Assembly: GCA_000722615.1 (NCBI GenBank) | Contig: JOKI01000018.1 | Coordinates: 1 to 64,000 of the forward strand | Source: Pseudorhizobium pelagicum | GTDB taxonomy: Bacteria; Pseudomonadota; Alphaproteobacteria; Rhizobiales; Rhizobiaceae | Direction of reading: 5' to 3' | DNA: 64,000 bases | Shown: positions 17,197 to 25,844 of the stretch, piece by piece | How the letters are laid out: every line of letters begins with the position of its first letter | Position numbering within the stretch: the first letter of the stretch is position 1 | Program-made: the position numbers and the translations under genes | Notes under the pieces: model-generated | What the model was told of the DNA's origin: nothing | What the model saw: only the letters and a program-made list of their open reading frames with translations | Databases searched by the model: none

Positions 17197-18152
17197 GCAT
17201 GGCCCAGAACCGACCGGACGTCAGCTTCGTCATCGCCGCCTACAATGCCGAGGAGACGATCGCGCGGGCGATCGAAAGCGCACTGGCCCAGGTCGGCGTG
17301 ACGCTCGAGGTCGTCGTGGTCGACGATTGCTCGACGGATGCGACGGTTGAGATCGTCAGGCAGATGGCCGACCCGCGCGTCACGGTGATCCGCCAGTCGT
17401 CCAACGGAGGCCCGGCCAGAGCCCGCAATCGCGGCATCGAGGCGGCAAATGGCGCCTGGGTCGCGGTGCTGGATGCCGACGATGAAATATCGGTCCACAG
17501 GTCTGCCCGCATGATCGCGCGTGCCGATGCGCTGACAACGCCGCTTGTTGTCGACAACCTCAATGTCGTTGCGATGGACGGGGGGCGCAGCTGGCGCATG
17601 TTCACGGAGGATGAGCTGCGCGCCCGCGCCACTCTCACGCTCGCCGACTACATCAGCTCCAATGTCCTGTTCCGCAGCACCTTCAATTTCGGCTACATGA
17701 AACCGATGTTCGCCCGGGACTTCCTGCAACGGCACGATCTCGCATTCGACGAGAGGCTGCGCATCGGCGAGGATTATCTGCTGGTCGCCTCGGCCCTGGC
17801 CAGTGGCGCAACCTGCGCGGTGGAGCCCTCGGCCGGCTATATTTACCATCTCAGACAAGGTTCCATCTCGCGCGTGCTTGACTTGCACCACGTGGACTCG
17901 ATGCTGGCGGCGGACCGCGTCTTCCTGAACCGGTTCCACCTGTCTGATGAGGCCGTGGTCGCGCAACGCCGCCGCACCAGGAGCCTTGTGGAGGCCCGCG
18001 CCTTCCTGACGCTGGTGTCACACATCAAGAACCGCTCTGCCGCCGGCGCGCTAAAGACGGCCATCGACACCCCGCGGGCGCTCTGGCACCTGCGCATGCC
18101 GATCGCCAAGCGCCTGCGCCGGCTGATGCCGACTTCGACCCCTGTTTCGTAA
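17193..18152 (+). CDS. exoO: Succinoglycan glucosyltransferase ExoO (GT2)
   Basis: A GT2 enzyme of 319 aa with VSFVIAAYNAEETIARAIES, VVVVDDCSTDAT, GGPARARNRGIEAA and the metal-binding VLDADDE at about residue 93, then LRIGEDYLLVASAL. It resembles the exoU product in domain layout, as expected since both add beta-1,6-glucose. It is encoded in overlap with exoM and followed 30 bases later by exoN. Confidence 0.92.
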   Translation: MSMAQNRPDVSFVIAAYNAEETIARAIESALAQVGVTLEVVVVDDCSTDATVEIVRQMADPRVTVIRQSSNGGPARARNRGIEAANGAWVAVLDADDEISVHRSARMIARADALTTPLVVDNLNVVAMDGGRSWRMFTEDELRARATLTLADYISSNVLFRSTFNFGYMKPMFARDFLQRHDLAFDERLRIGEDYLLVASALASGATCAVEPSAGYIYHLRQGSISRVLDLHHVDSMLAADRVFLNRFHLSDEAVVAQRRRTRSLVEARAFLTLVSHIKNRSAAGALKTAIDTPRALWHLRMPIAKRLRRLMPTSTPVS

Positions 18153-18182
18153 CCAGACACCTCGACGAAAGGACCTATCACC

Positions 18183-19085
18183 ATGCGTGGCAAACCCGTT
18201 CGCAAAGCAGTCATTCCCGTCGCCGGCAATGGCACGCGCTTTTTGCCGGCCACCAAGGCAATGCCCAAGGAAATGTTGACCGTCGTCGATCGCCCGGTGG
18301 TGCAATACGCGGTGGATGAGGCCATCGAGGCAGGCATCGAAACCATCATTTTCGTCACAAGCCGCAACAAGAGCGCCATCGAAGACCACTTCGACACGGC
18401 GCCGGACCTGATGGCCACGCTCGCGCGATCGGGGAAGACGGCGCAGATTGCCCAGCTTGAGAAGATGCAGCCGGTCGCCGGATCCGTCAGCTATACCCGC
18501 CAGCAGGTTCCGCTCGGGCTGGGTCATGCGGTTTGGTGCGCCCGCGAACTGGTTGGCGACGAGCCTTTTGCCCTGCTGCTCCCCGACATGGTGTCGTTTG
18601 GGGCGCAAGGCTGCATGGCCGGTCTGATGGACCTGTACCAGGAGGTCGCAGGCAATGTCATCGCGGTGGAGGAATGCGCCCCGCACGAGACATCGAGCTA
18701 CGGGATCGTTGGCATGGGCGCCACCGTCAAGAATGGTTTTGCAGTCACCGACATGGTCGAGAAACCCGACCCCACCGTGGCGCCCTCATGCTACTATCTG
18801 AACGGGCGCTATATCCTGCAGCCGGATATCTTCGAGCTTCTGGCGTCGCAGGAACGGGGCGCCGGCAATGAGATCCAGCTGACCGACAGCATGCAGCGGC
18901 TTGCCGCCAGGCAGCCGTTTCACGCCCATCCCTATGCGGGACGCACCTTCGATTGCGGTAGCAAGCAGGGGTTCATCGAGGCCAATGTCGCCTTTGCGCT
19001 GCGGCGCTCGGACCTGGGGCCAGCGCTGGCGCAGTCGCTTGCATCCCTGCTCGACGACCACCGGAGCCGTGCCGAGTTTGCCTAG
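18183..19085 (+). CDS. exoN: UTP-glucose-1-phosphate uridylyltransferase ExoN (GalU type)
   Basis: A protein of 300 aa with the nucleotidyltransferase signature [20 protein letters not shown] at the N-terminus, LPDMV as the metal-binding strand, and the conserved [20 protein letters not shown]. It makes UDP-glucose from UTP and glucose 1-phosphate, the donor for the six glucosyltransferases of this locus. AAAGGACC precedes the ATG. It sits between exoO and exoP as in S. meliloti. A housekeeping GalU elsewhere in the genome is likely, so this copy is probably dedicated to EPS. Confidence 0.94.
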   Translation: MRGKPVRKAVIPVAGNGTRFLPATKAMPKEMLTVVDRPVVQYAVDEAIEAGIETIIFVTSRNKSAIEDHFDTAPDLMATLARSGKTAQIAQLEKMQPVAGSVSYTRQQVPLGLGHAVWCARELVGDEPFALLLPDMVSFGAQGCMAGLMDLYQEVAGNVIAVEECAPHETSSYGIVGMGATVKNGFAVTDMVEKPDPTVAPSCYYLNGRYILQPDIFELLASQERGAGNEIQLTDSMQRLAARQPFHAHPYAGRTFDCGSKQGFIEANVAFALRRSDLGPALAQSLASLLDDHRSRAEFA

Positions 19086-19151
19086 CACCTGCCGACACCT
19101 GCGCCCGGCGACCGCCGGGTGCAGCCGCCAGACCATCAACGCGAAAGCTTT

Positions 19152-21467
19152 ATGAGCATGGACCAATTTCAGTTCAGGACAAAACCGGTGCTTCACGAGC
19201 CGCAGACCGACGCCGACAGCTTCATCGATCTCGATCGGCTCTGGAGCGCGCTGGTCCGGCGCCTGGGCGTGATTATCGCCTGCGTCGGTCTGGCCATGCT
19301 GCTGGCAGGACTGTATCTCTTTGCAACGCAGCCGACCTATACGTCGATGACGCATATTCTGATCGACGACAGCCTGTCGCGTTTTGCAGAGGAGGAGGAA
19401 GGACCGCAGAGTGCCCAGCAGATCGACAACCGGATGTCGAGTGCTGTCGAGATCCTCAAGTCGAAGGCGCTTGCCCTGCGGGTCGTCGACGAGGCGCAGC
19501 TGGGAGACAATGAGCTGATCCTCAACCCGCCCCGCTCGCTTCTGGATCTTGTAAAGGGCGCAGTCAAAGGCACGATCGCGCTGGTGCTGCCGGGTCGACC
19601 GCCGGTTTCCGAAGAGGCGATGCAGGCAGGGCGGCGCGAAAAGGCCGCTGCCATCCTGCAGCAGTCGCTTGGGGTGGAGCGGGTGGGGCGAAGTTCGGTG
19701 ATTGCGATTTCCGTGCGCTCTCCCGATCCGCAGCTTTCGGCGACCATCGCCCGGACCTATGCCAGCAGCTATGTGGAAGAACAGCTGAACGCCAATTTCG
19801 ACGCGACGGAGCGCGCGTCCGTCTGGCTTCAGGAACGGCTGACGGACCTCAACAGCCGTTCGCAGCAGGCGGCTCTCGCCGTGGAGCAATACAAGGTCGA
19901 GAACGGGCTGGTGTCGCCGCGCGGCGAGCTTCTTTCGGCGCAGCAGCTGGCCGATCTCAACAGCCAGCTGATCGTCGCCCAGGCCGATGCCGCCACGGCA
20001 TCGGCGCGCTACGAGCAATACCGGGCAATCGTCGAACAGGGCCCGGACGCGGCCGTCGGCAATGCCGTGGTGTCCTCGCGCGAGACCGACAATTCGATCC
20101 TGCAGGACCTGAGACAGCGCTATATCGCCATCAACGAGCGAGAGCAGGCAGTCGTGCAGCAGTTTGGCGCCGACCATCCGCAGGCCGTGGCCCTGAAGAC
20201 GGAAAAGCAGGATCTGTCGCGCCAGATCTTCACCGAACTTCAGCAGCTCACCGGCAGCTTCCGCAACGGGATGGAGGTTGCAAGCTCACGCGAACGCTCC
20301 TTGCGCGAAAGCATCCGGGAAGTTGCCGGCACCAATTCGCGGGCCAATGTCTCGATGGTGCAATTGGCGGAACTCGAGCAGAAAGCAGCGGCGCTGAAGA
20401 CGCTCTACCAGTCATATCTTGCCCGCTTCGAGCAGGCCTCGCAGCAACAATCGTTTCCGATCGCAAAGGCACGCGTGATCTCGGAGGCCGGCGTCCCGAC
20501 GGCTCCATCCAGTCCGCGCAAGACCCTGACGATGGCCTTGTCGATCGTCCTCGGCGCGATGGCAGGTGGTGCGCTGGCAACGCTTCTGGAGGTGCGCGAG
20601 CGGTTCTTCCGGACCGGCGAGGACGTTCAGGAAAAGATCGGCCTGCCGTTCCTCGGCTATCTCCCGCGCATCAGCGGCAACAAGACCGCAAGCGCCGGCG
20701 GGTCGCCGCCGGAGAGCGCGCAGCCGATGCCGCACGGCGAGCCAATCGATTTCCGGCACATGATGAGGGTGGCTGTCGACTGGCCGCGCTCGGCCTTCGC
20801 CGAAACCTTGAGAAATGCGCGGCTGGCCAGCGACATCGTCCTTCAGGGGCGTCAGTGCCGCGTGATTGGCATTGTCTCGTGCCTGCCTGGCGAGGGCAAA
20901 TCGACCGTGGCGGCCAATTTTGCCGGTCTGCTGGCAGCCAGCGGCCAGCGCACGCTTGTGATCGACGCGGATCTGCGCAACCCCGGGCTCAGCAAGATGT
21001 TGGCAACGGAGCCGGAGGTGGGCCTCGTGGAGGTCGCTCTGGGAGAGGTCGAATGGACCCAGGCCGTGCGCGTTGATCGCCGCTCGAAGCTGGCGATCAT
21101 GCCCGTCGGCGCCCGGGGCAAGAGCCTGGCCCACGCCAGCGAGTTGTTGTCCTCGCCGGGAATGACGCGTTTTCTTGACAGCGTGCGTGATACATTCGAT
21201 GTCATCGTGGTCGATCTGGCGCCATTGGTGCCCGTCGTCGATGCCAAGGCGTTCGAGCCGCACGTCGACGGTTTTCTCTTCGTCGCCCAGTGGGGCGTGA
21301 CGCCGGCCAAGACGGTCCAGAATGTGCTGGCCGCGCAGCCGCAGATTGCCGCAAAGGTCATGGGGGTACTACTCAACAACACCGACATGTCACAGCTTCA
21401 CCGGTTTGCCGATCCGGGCAGCCCGGAGCGGTTACGCGAACAGTATCTCAACTACTATCAGGGCTAG
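19152..21467 (+). CDS. exoP: Polysaccharide co-polymerase and BY-tyrosine kinase ExoP
   Basis: A protein of 771 aa. An N-terminal Wzz domain has a membrane helix near residues 36-60 and a long periplasmic coiled-coil region (about 200-430). A second membrane helix follows the Pro-rich motif PTAPSSPRKTLTMAL. The cytoplasmic kinase domain has an intact Walker A (GEGKSTVA, about residue 579), Walker A' (LVIDADLRNPG) and Walker B (VIVVDLAP), ending in a Tyr-containing tail (YLNYYQG). It controls chain length and pairs with ExoF for export. The start at 19152 lacks a strong ribosome-binding site; the ATG six bases on is possible. Confidence 0.94.
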   Translation: MSMDQFQFRTKPVLHEPQTDADSFIDLDRLWSALVRRLGVIIACVGLAMLLAGLYLFATQPTYTSMTHILIDDSLSRFAEEEEGPQSAQQIDNRMSSAVEILKSKALALRVVDEAQLGDNELILNPPRSLLDLVKGAVKGTIALVLPGRPPVSEEAMQAGRREKAAAILQQSLGVERVGRSSVIAISVRSPDPQLSATIARTYASSYVEEQLNANFDATERASVWLQERLTDLNSRSQQAALAVEQYKVENGLVSPRGELLSAQQLADLNSQLIVAQADAATASARYEQYRAIVEQGPDAAVGNAVVSSRETDNSILQDLRQRYIAINEREQAVVQQFGADHPQAVALKTEKQDLSRQIFTELQQLTGSFRNGMEVASSRERSLRESIREVAGTNSRANVSMVQLAELEQKAAALKTLYQSYLARFEQASQQQSFPIAKARVISEAGVPTAPSSPRKTLTMALSIVLGAMAGGALATLLEVRERFFRTGEDVQEKIGLPFLGYLPRISGNKTASAGGSPPESAQPMPHGEPIDFRHMMRVAVDWPRSAFAETLRNARLASDIVLQGRQCRVIGIVSCLPGEGKSTVAANFAGLLAASGQRTLVIDADLRNPGLSKMLATEPEVGLVEVALGEVEWTQAVRVDRRSKLAIMPVGARGKSLAHASELLSSPGMTRFLDSVRDTFDVIVVDLAPLVPVVDAKAFEPHVDGFLFVAQWGVTPAKTVQNVLAAQPQIAAKVMGVLLNNTDMSQLHRFADPGSPERLREQYLNYYQG

Positions 21468-21480
21468 CGGGGGAGAGGGA

Positions 21481-21502
21481 CGCCGCCGGTATCGCGGCGG
21501 CG
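21481..21502. terminator. GC hairpin after exoP
   Basis: A perfect 7-base stem (CGCCGCC / GGCGGCG) with an 8-base loop starts 13 bases after the exoP stop. No T tract follows, so it is at best a weak or Rho-assisted end for the exoH-exoP transcript. Confidence 0.3.
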
Positions 21503-21724
21503 AGAGCGAGTGCCGCAGGGCCGCACCGCTGGCGGGCGATGAATTTGCAGGGGGGGACAATGCCAGCCCCGGCTGGCGTTCGACGGCGCCGGCGCCGCGG
21601 GACACCCATCGAAGGCGGTAGGAAAAGCAGCGCTCAGACCCTGCAGCATGGACGCGAGCCTACGCTTATTGGAGGCGTTGACGCTGTTGCAGGTCTTGGT
21701 CACCTTGCCGGTCTGGAGGTGGCC

Positions 21725-22627
21725 ATGACGTCGGCAATTGATGGTCTTTTGCGTTGTCCCGATTGTCGTTCGCAGCAGGTCTCGCTCGAGCGATGTGACG
21801 CCTGCGGGCGCCTGTTTGAACGGGAAGACCAGCGCCCCAAGCTGATGCCGAGCGGCGGCGGCAGCGTCTGCTTCGAATGGTCGGCGTCGGCCTTCAGTCC
21901 CGCCACCATCCCGGACGCCGAGATTTTGCAGTTTCCGCCAAACCACGGCCAGGCGAAAGGGGCGATTTATCATCTCGACGCGGCGCATGCGGCATGCTTC
22001 GATCGCCTGGCGAAGGGACAGCGGGTCCTGGAAGTCGGCTGCGGTGGCGGCCAGATGCGCACCTTCATGCGTGATCGCGGCCTGTCCTACGTCGGGGTGG
22101 ATGTGGCGGTTGACCGGGTTCACGACTGGCTGCGATCGCACGGCGGGCCCGATCTGCTGTGTGACGCCCATGTGCTTCCGTTCCGCAACGAGGCCTTTGA
22201 CGTGGTCTATGCCTCCGCTGTCTGGGAACATCTCGCCTTCCCGCAACTGGCAGCCAGGGAGGCGGCCCGCGTCCTCAAACCGGGCGGCCTCTGTCTCGGC
22301 TCGGCCTCCTTCCTGGAACCGTGGCACGATGCAAGCTACTATCACATGACACCCTACGGCGTGTTCATGACATTGAAGCTTGCCGGTCTTGAGCCGGTGA
22401 ACATCTGGCCGGAGGCGAGGTGGTCGGGCTTTCGTGCCATGCTTGAGATGGGCAACAAGGCAACGCGGCCTCTGCGTGGCTTGTCGGCGCTGATCTACGG
22501 CTTGTATCTGGCGCCCAAAGTGGCTCAAGCCTGGCTACGCAACAAGCGCAGACCGACGACGGATGAACTGCTGCAGCCTATCGCACAGATGTCGGGCGCG
22601 ATCGCGTGGATCGCACAAAAGCCCTGA
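21725..22627 (+). CDS. SAM-dependent methyltransferase with N-terminal zinc ribbon
   Basis: A protein of 300 aa. The N-terminus has a four-cysteine ribbon (Cys11, Cys14, Cys24, Cys27). A class I methyltransferase domain follows with motif I VLEVGCGGGQMRTF, an acidic strand YVGVDVAVD, and the methyltransferase-11 motifs DVVYASAVWEHL and VLKPGGLCLG. It probably methylates a sugar or lipid-linked intermediate in the neighbouring EPS pathway; the substrate is unknown. A strong GGAGGTGG site precedes the ATG at 21725. It is 257 bases after exoP and convergent with the Wzy-like gene, so it may be its own transcript. Confidence 0.85.
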   Translation: MTSAIDGLLRCPDCRSQQVSLERCDACGRLFEREDQRPKLMPSGGGSVCFEWSASAFSPATIPDAEILQFPPNHGQAKGAIYHLDAAHAACFDRLAKGQRVLEVGCGGGQMRTFMRDRGLSYVGVDVAVDRVHDWLRSHGGPDLLCDAHVLPFRNEAFDVVYASAVWEHLAFPQLAAREAARVLKPGGLCLGSASFLEPWHDASYYHMTPYGVFMTLKLAGLEPVNIWPEARWSGFRAMLEMGNKATRPLRGLSALIYGLYLAPKVAQAWLRNKRRPTTDELLQPIAQMSGAIAWIAQKP

Positions 22628-22696
22628 TCGTCCCCGCCAAGGCAGGCCGGCAGCCGACCGGGTGCACCGCGGGCAACTGCGGCAAGACAGGACCAG

Positions 22697-24271
22697 TCAG
22701 ATCCCGCGGCCAAGCACCCGCATCGGCGCTGCTGACGCAAGTGCCGCGATTTCGGGCGGGCCGCTGTTGATCTCAGGCTGCCCCTTTGTCGCCAATCCAG
22801 ATGCCGCGCCGTGTGCCCGAGCGCGTGCCATGGCGACGGCAGCCACGCTCAGGCCGCTCAGCGCCCAATAAATGTGCGGGATGATCGAGACGCTGCTGGT
22901 CGTGCCGATGGTAAACAGAATTCCCAGCATCAGCCCGAGAAGAGCGTGGTAGGGTGGTTTTGCCGGAGTGTTTACCAGCGTCAGGCGGGCAAGCGACGCG
23001 ACAATGGCAACAAAGAAAACCACGAACAGGCCAAGGCTGAGGAGCCCGTATTCCAGTGCGATCTGAATGTAGCTGTTGACGATGTCGATGATCCCCTGAC
23101 CCTGGATCAGCACCTGCAGTTCCGGCGCGCTCAGGAAGTCCATCGAGCCGAACCAGGGATTGCGGCCAATCACCGTCCACGAACTTTCCAAAAGTTGGGA
23201 GCGATAGGCTTCGCTGCCTTCGTCGGCATGTCCGATGAAGGGAAGCAGGTTGATGAACCGGTCGATCGTTGCCACAGGCCCAAGGTAGGGCATCAAAGCC
23301 GCCGTCGGTACGGCCACCAGGCTGAGCGCCAGAGCAAGCCGCGGCCTGGCAAGAAGCACGATCACGACGCAAAGCGCAAATCCGAGCCATGGTCCTCTCG
23401 ACAGACTGACAAACAGCCCACCGACCAGCATCACCATGGCCAGCCACCACCAGATCAAGCCGACCTTCCGCGACCGTATCGCCAGCAGGGCAGCGGCACC
23501 GACCATACACAGAAAGCCGAAGGCGATCGGTTCGATGGCTGTGGCCGCCGCGCGCAGCGACCCGTCGCGAAACACATAGGGGCTGATGAGGGTCAGGTCC
23601 CACCGCAAGACCACCACGAAGTAGATGCGCCAGTCGCGCAGATATTCGAAGATGCCCACGAGCGCCAGAGGCAAAGCCGCCACGACAAAGGCCATCAGGC
23701 AGCGATCCAGGTCAACCGGCGTGCGAACCGCGCGGCTGAAGACGAAATAGGAAAGCACGATGTCGAGCCAGTAGCCGGGGATGACCCTGAAGATCGAATT
23801 GAAGTCGCCGTGACGGAAGGCGAGGAGGGAAAGCATGGTGCAGAATGCGACGACCGCTATGTCGAGCTTTCGCAATCGCCGCATCTGCGGCTGGGCCCAT
23901 AGCGTCACCGCCATCGGCAGCAGGATCAACAGTGCCAGAACGCGGGGAGGGTTGAGGTCGATGAGCCTGTTGAACAGCCCGGGAATGCCCACGCCGACGC
24001 CAAGACAGGGCGCCGTGAACATCAAGATGATGTAGAGGTGCAGCGGCTGGCACAGCTTCTTGCGCAAGACGACGATCAGCAGGGCCAGCAATACGACAAA
24101 CATCAGGAAGCTTGTGCTCAGGAAGGTCAGGCTGGTCGCTGCGATCCACGCGTTTCGCCACAGCGCAAACTCCCTGGCGCCGACAAGCGGGACCGCCAGC
24201 CGCGCTGCCACGAGCAACGCCGGTATCGCCAGGATCAGAACGTATGCCAGTGCTCTGATGTGTTCGGGCAT
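22697..24271 (-). CDS. Second O-antigen ligase/polymerase (Wzy-like) membrane protein
   Basis: A polytopic protein of 524 aa with about twelve hydrophobic segments and an O-antigen ligase (PF04932) region around residues 225-460, containing GGLFVSLSRGPWLGFALC and the periplasmic-loop motif DIVNSYIQIALEYGLLSLG. It is not an exoQ duplicate at the sequence level and most likely polymerises the product of the second locus. GAGGCGGTG precedes the ATG. It follows the exported SGNH-like gene by 129 bases on the same strand, so the two may form an operon. Confidence 0.87.
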   Translation of the reverse strand: MPEHIRALAYVLILAIPALLVAARLAVPLVGAREFALWRNAWIAATSLTFLSTSFLMFVVLLALLIVVLRKKLCQPLHLYIILMFTAPCLGVGVGIPGLFNRLIDLNPPRVLALLILLPMAVTLWAQPQMRRLRKLDIAVVAFCTMLSLLAFRHGDFNSIFRVIPGYWLDIVLSYFVFSRAVRTPVDLDRCLMAFVVAALPLALVGIFEYLRDWRIYFVVVLRWDLTLISPYVFRDGSLRAAATAIEPIAFGFLCMVGAAALLAIRSRKVGLIWWWLAMVMLVGGLFVSLSRGPWLGFALCVVIVLLARPRLALALSLVAVPTAALMPYLGPVATIDRFINLLPFIGHADEGSEAYRSQLLESSWTVIGRNPWFGSMDFLSAPELQVLIQGQGIIDIVNSYIQIALEYGLLSLGLFVVFFVAIVASLARLTLVNTPAKPPYHALLGLMLGILFTIGTTSSVSIIPHIYWALSGLSVAAVAMARARAHGAASGLATKGQPEINSGPPEIAALASAAPMRVLGRGI

Positions 24272-24400
24272 TCAACGCACCGCCTCTGGTCCGGCATGGC
24301 TGCCTGCGGCTCTCTTTGCGCATGTCGCGATGTCGGTTGATGTCAACACGATCGCTCCCCCGTCCCGCCTGTGCCAGATCCCCTGTCCTCCATCCGTCCC

Positions 24401-25558
24401 TCAAGGGAAGGGAAGAGCGGTCCATTGTGAATCGGGCCAGATGAAGGGATTGCCCTCCCGCTGTGGGTCGGTGCGGGAGAAATAGCCCTTGCAGCGGCCG
24501 ATCTCTTCAAAGGACTGGGTGTAGCTCCAGTAGCTCTCGCACACGGAATCGATCAGGATCCGGCGGCACTCGGCCATCTGCGGGCGCCGGCTCTGCTGAA
24601 AGCCCTGCACGACCTGCCAGGCCAGTGCCTGGAGCTCTGCGGCCAGGTCTGGTGCGACGGACTCGGGCGCTTCGGCGCCTTGCGGGGACTGGCCGTAGAT
24701 TGCGGCATAATGCACCGCCGCCAGGAAATAGATTCCAGGATCTGTCAAATGAACATCGTCGCGAAAGATCGCATCGACGACCTGCACCGGGCTGCCGGAC
24801 AGGTTGGCGACCTGCCCGGAAAGCCCCTGCTGAACCAGCGTGGCAAGGGCTGAGCCTGCGGGAATGACGCTGAGGCCGGCCGGGCGATTTTCCGCTTCCA
24901 GCGAGAGGTTCGCCTTCTCGGCGGCGCATTCCCAGATGCGGCTGATCTCCATCTCGCGCGCCACGAAGCGTCCGGGGTCCTGCCTGTCAATGCCAAGCCA
25001 GGCGTGAACGTAGAGGGTTCTGCCGGATGGATTGGCCGCCGTCAGCCGGTCGTGGAAATGCCGCAGATAGCCAATGCCGTTTTCCCAGATGATCGAGCCC
25101 AGCAAGCCATGGTTCTCAGCCACGACGAGGGTGTCATAGGGGCGACCGGTCCCGGCGCTGCGGCCTTGACCAAGTTCGTCGATCACGTCCATGCCTTCAC
25201 CGTCGCGGTTCTTTCCGTAGCGGTAGCCCTTCCATCCTGTCGGTCCCTCGCCACGGGTGCGCAGCCGTAGCGGTGATCCGAGGATCATCTGCTGCTCCCA
25301 GCTGATGCGCTTGCCGAGGCTGGTGGCAATCAGTTCCACCCAGTCGGGCAAGGGATTGTCGATGAGGCTGTGACCGGAAAAGAAGACCTGCGCCGCCTCC
25401 CTGCGGGGGGCCGCTTGCCCGTTGCCTGTCTGGCCTACGGCCGGAGAGGACGTCACTGCGGCAAGCAGCCCGAGGGCGGCAATCAAGCGGCAGAGCCATT
25501 GCGAACCGCAATTGCCCGAATTCCGCGCGGTTATCATTCTGCTGTGAAGACGAGACAT
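24401..25558 (-). CDS. Exported SGNH-hydrolase-like protein
   Basis: A protein of 385 aa with a signal peptide (core LCRLIAALGLLAAVTSSPAVG) and motifs that fit an SGNH fold: a GHS nucleophile elbow (FFSGHSLIDNPLP, residues 62-64 in place of GDS), a middle AENHG, and a C-terminal DDVHLT (267-270) supplying a DxxH dyad. These enzymes move or remove acyl groups, often on polysaccharides, in the periplasm. A second divergent copy lies at 47396-48574. The start at 25558 is backed by GGAG; earlier frames lack support. Acetyl or other ester chemistry on the EPS is an inference. Confidence 0.65.
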   Translation of the reverse strand: MSRLHSRMITARNSGNCGSQWLCRLIAALGLLAAVTSSPAVGQTGNGQAAPRREAAQVFFSGHSLIDNPLPDWVELIATSLGKRISWEQQMILGSPLRLRTRGEGPTGWKGYRYGKNRDGEGMDVIDELGQGRSAGTGRPYDTLVVAENHGLLGSIIWENGIGYLRHFHDRLTAANPSGRTLYVHAWLGIDRQDPGRFVAREMEISRIWECAAEKANLSLEAENRPAGLSVIPAGSALATLVQQGLSGQVANLSGSPVQVVDAIFRDDVHLTDPGIYFLAAVHYAAIYGQSPQGAEAPESVAPDLAAELQALAWQVVQGFQQSRRPQMAECRRILIDSVCESYWSYTQSFEEIGRCKGYFSRTDPQREGNPFIWPDSQWTALPFP

Positions 25559-25844
25559 GGTCGCTCCGGGCTTGCTCGGGATCGATGGGCAAAAGGCTGC
25601 CATGACGCAGGATACAAACTCCGGCAGCGCGTATCACCCTGACCGAAAGGCGTAGAGGCTCGGTCTGTCGCCGCCTGGGCGTCCGCTTTCCCATGCACCT
25701 GCCGGTGCCAGGGCGCCCCCGAAAGGATGTATCGGCGCAAAGCGCGTCGGCGCCTAGGATGGCGCAGACCCCGTGTGCGGGCGACGATGTGGCGACTGCC
25801 CACCGTCATCACGGCTGCAACCGTTATCCGGAGCTAGAGAACGC

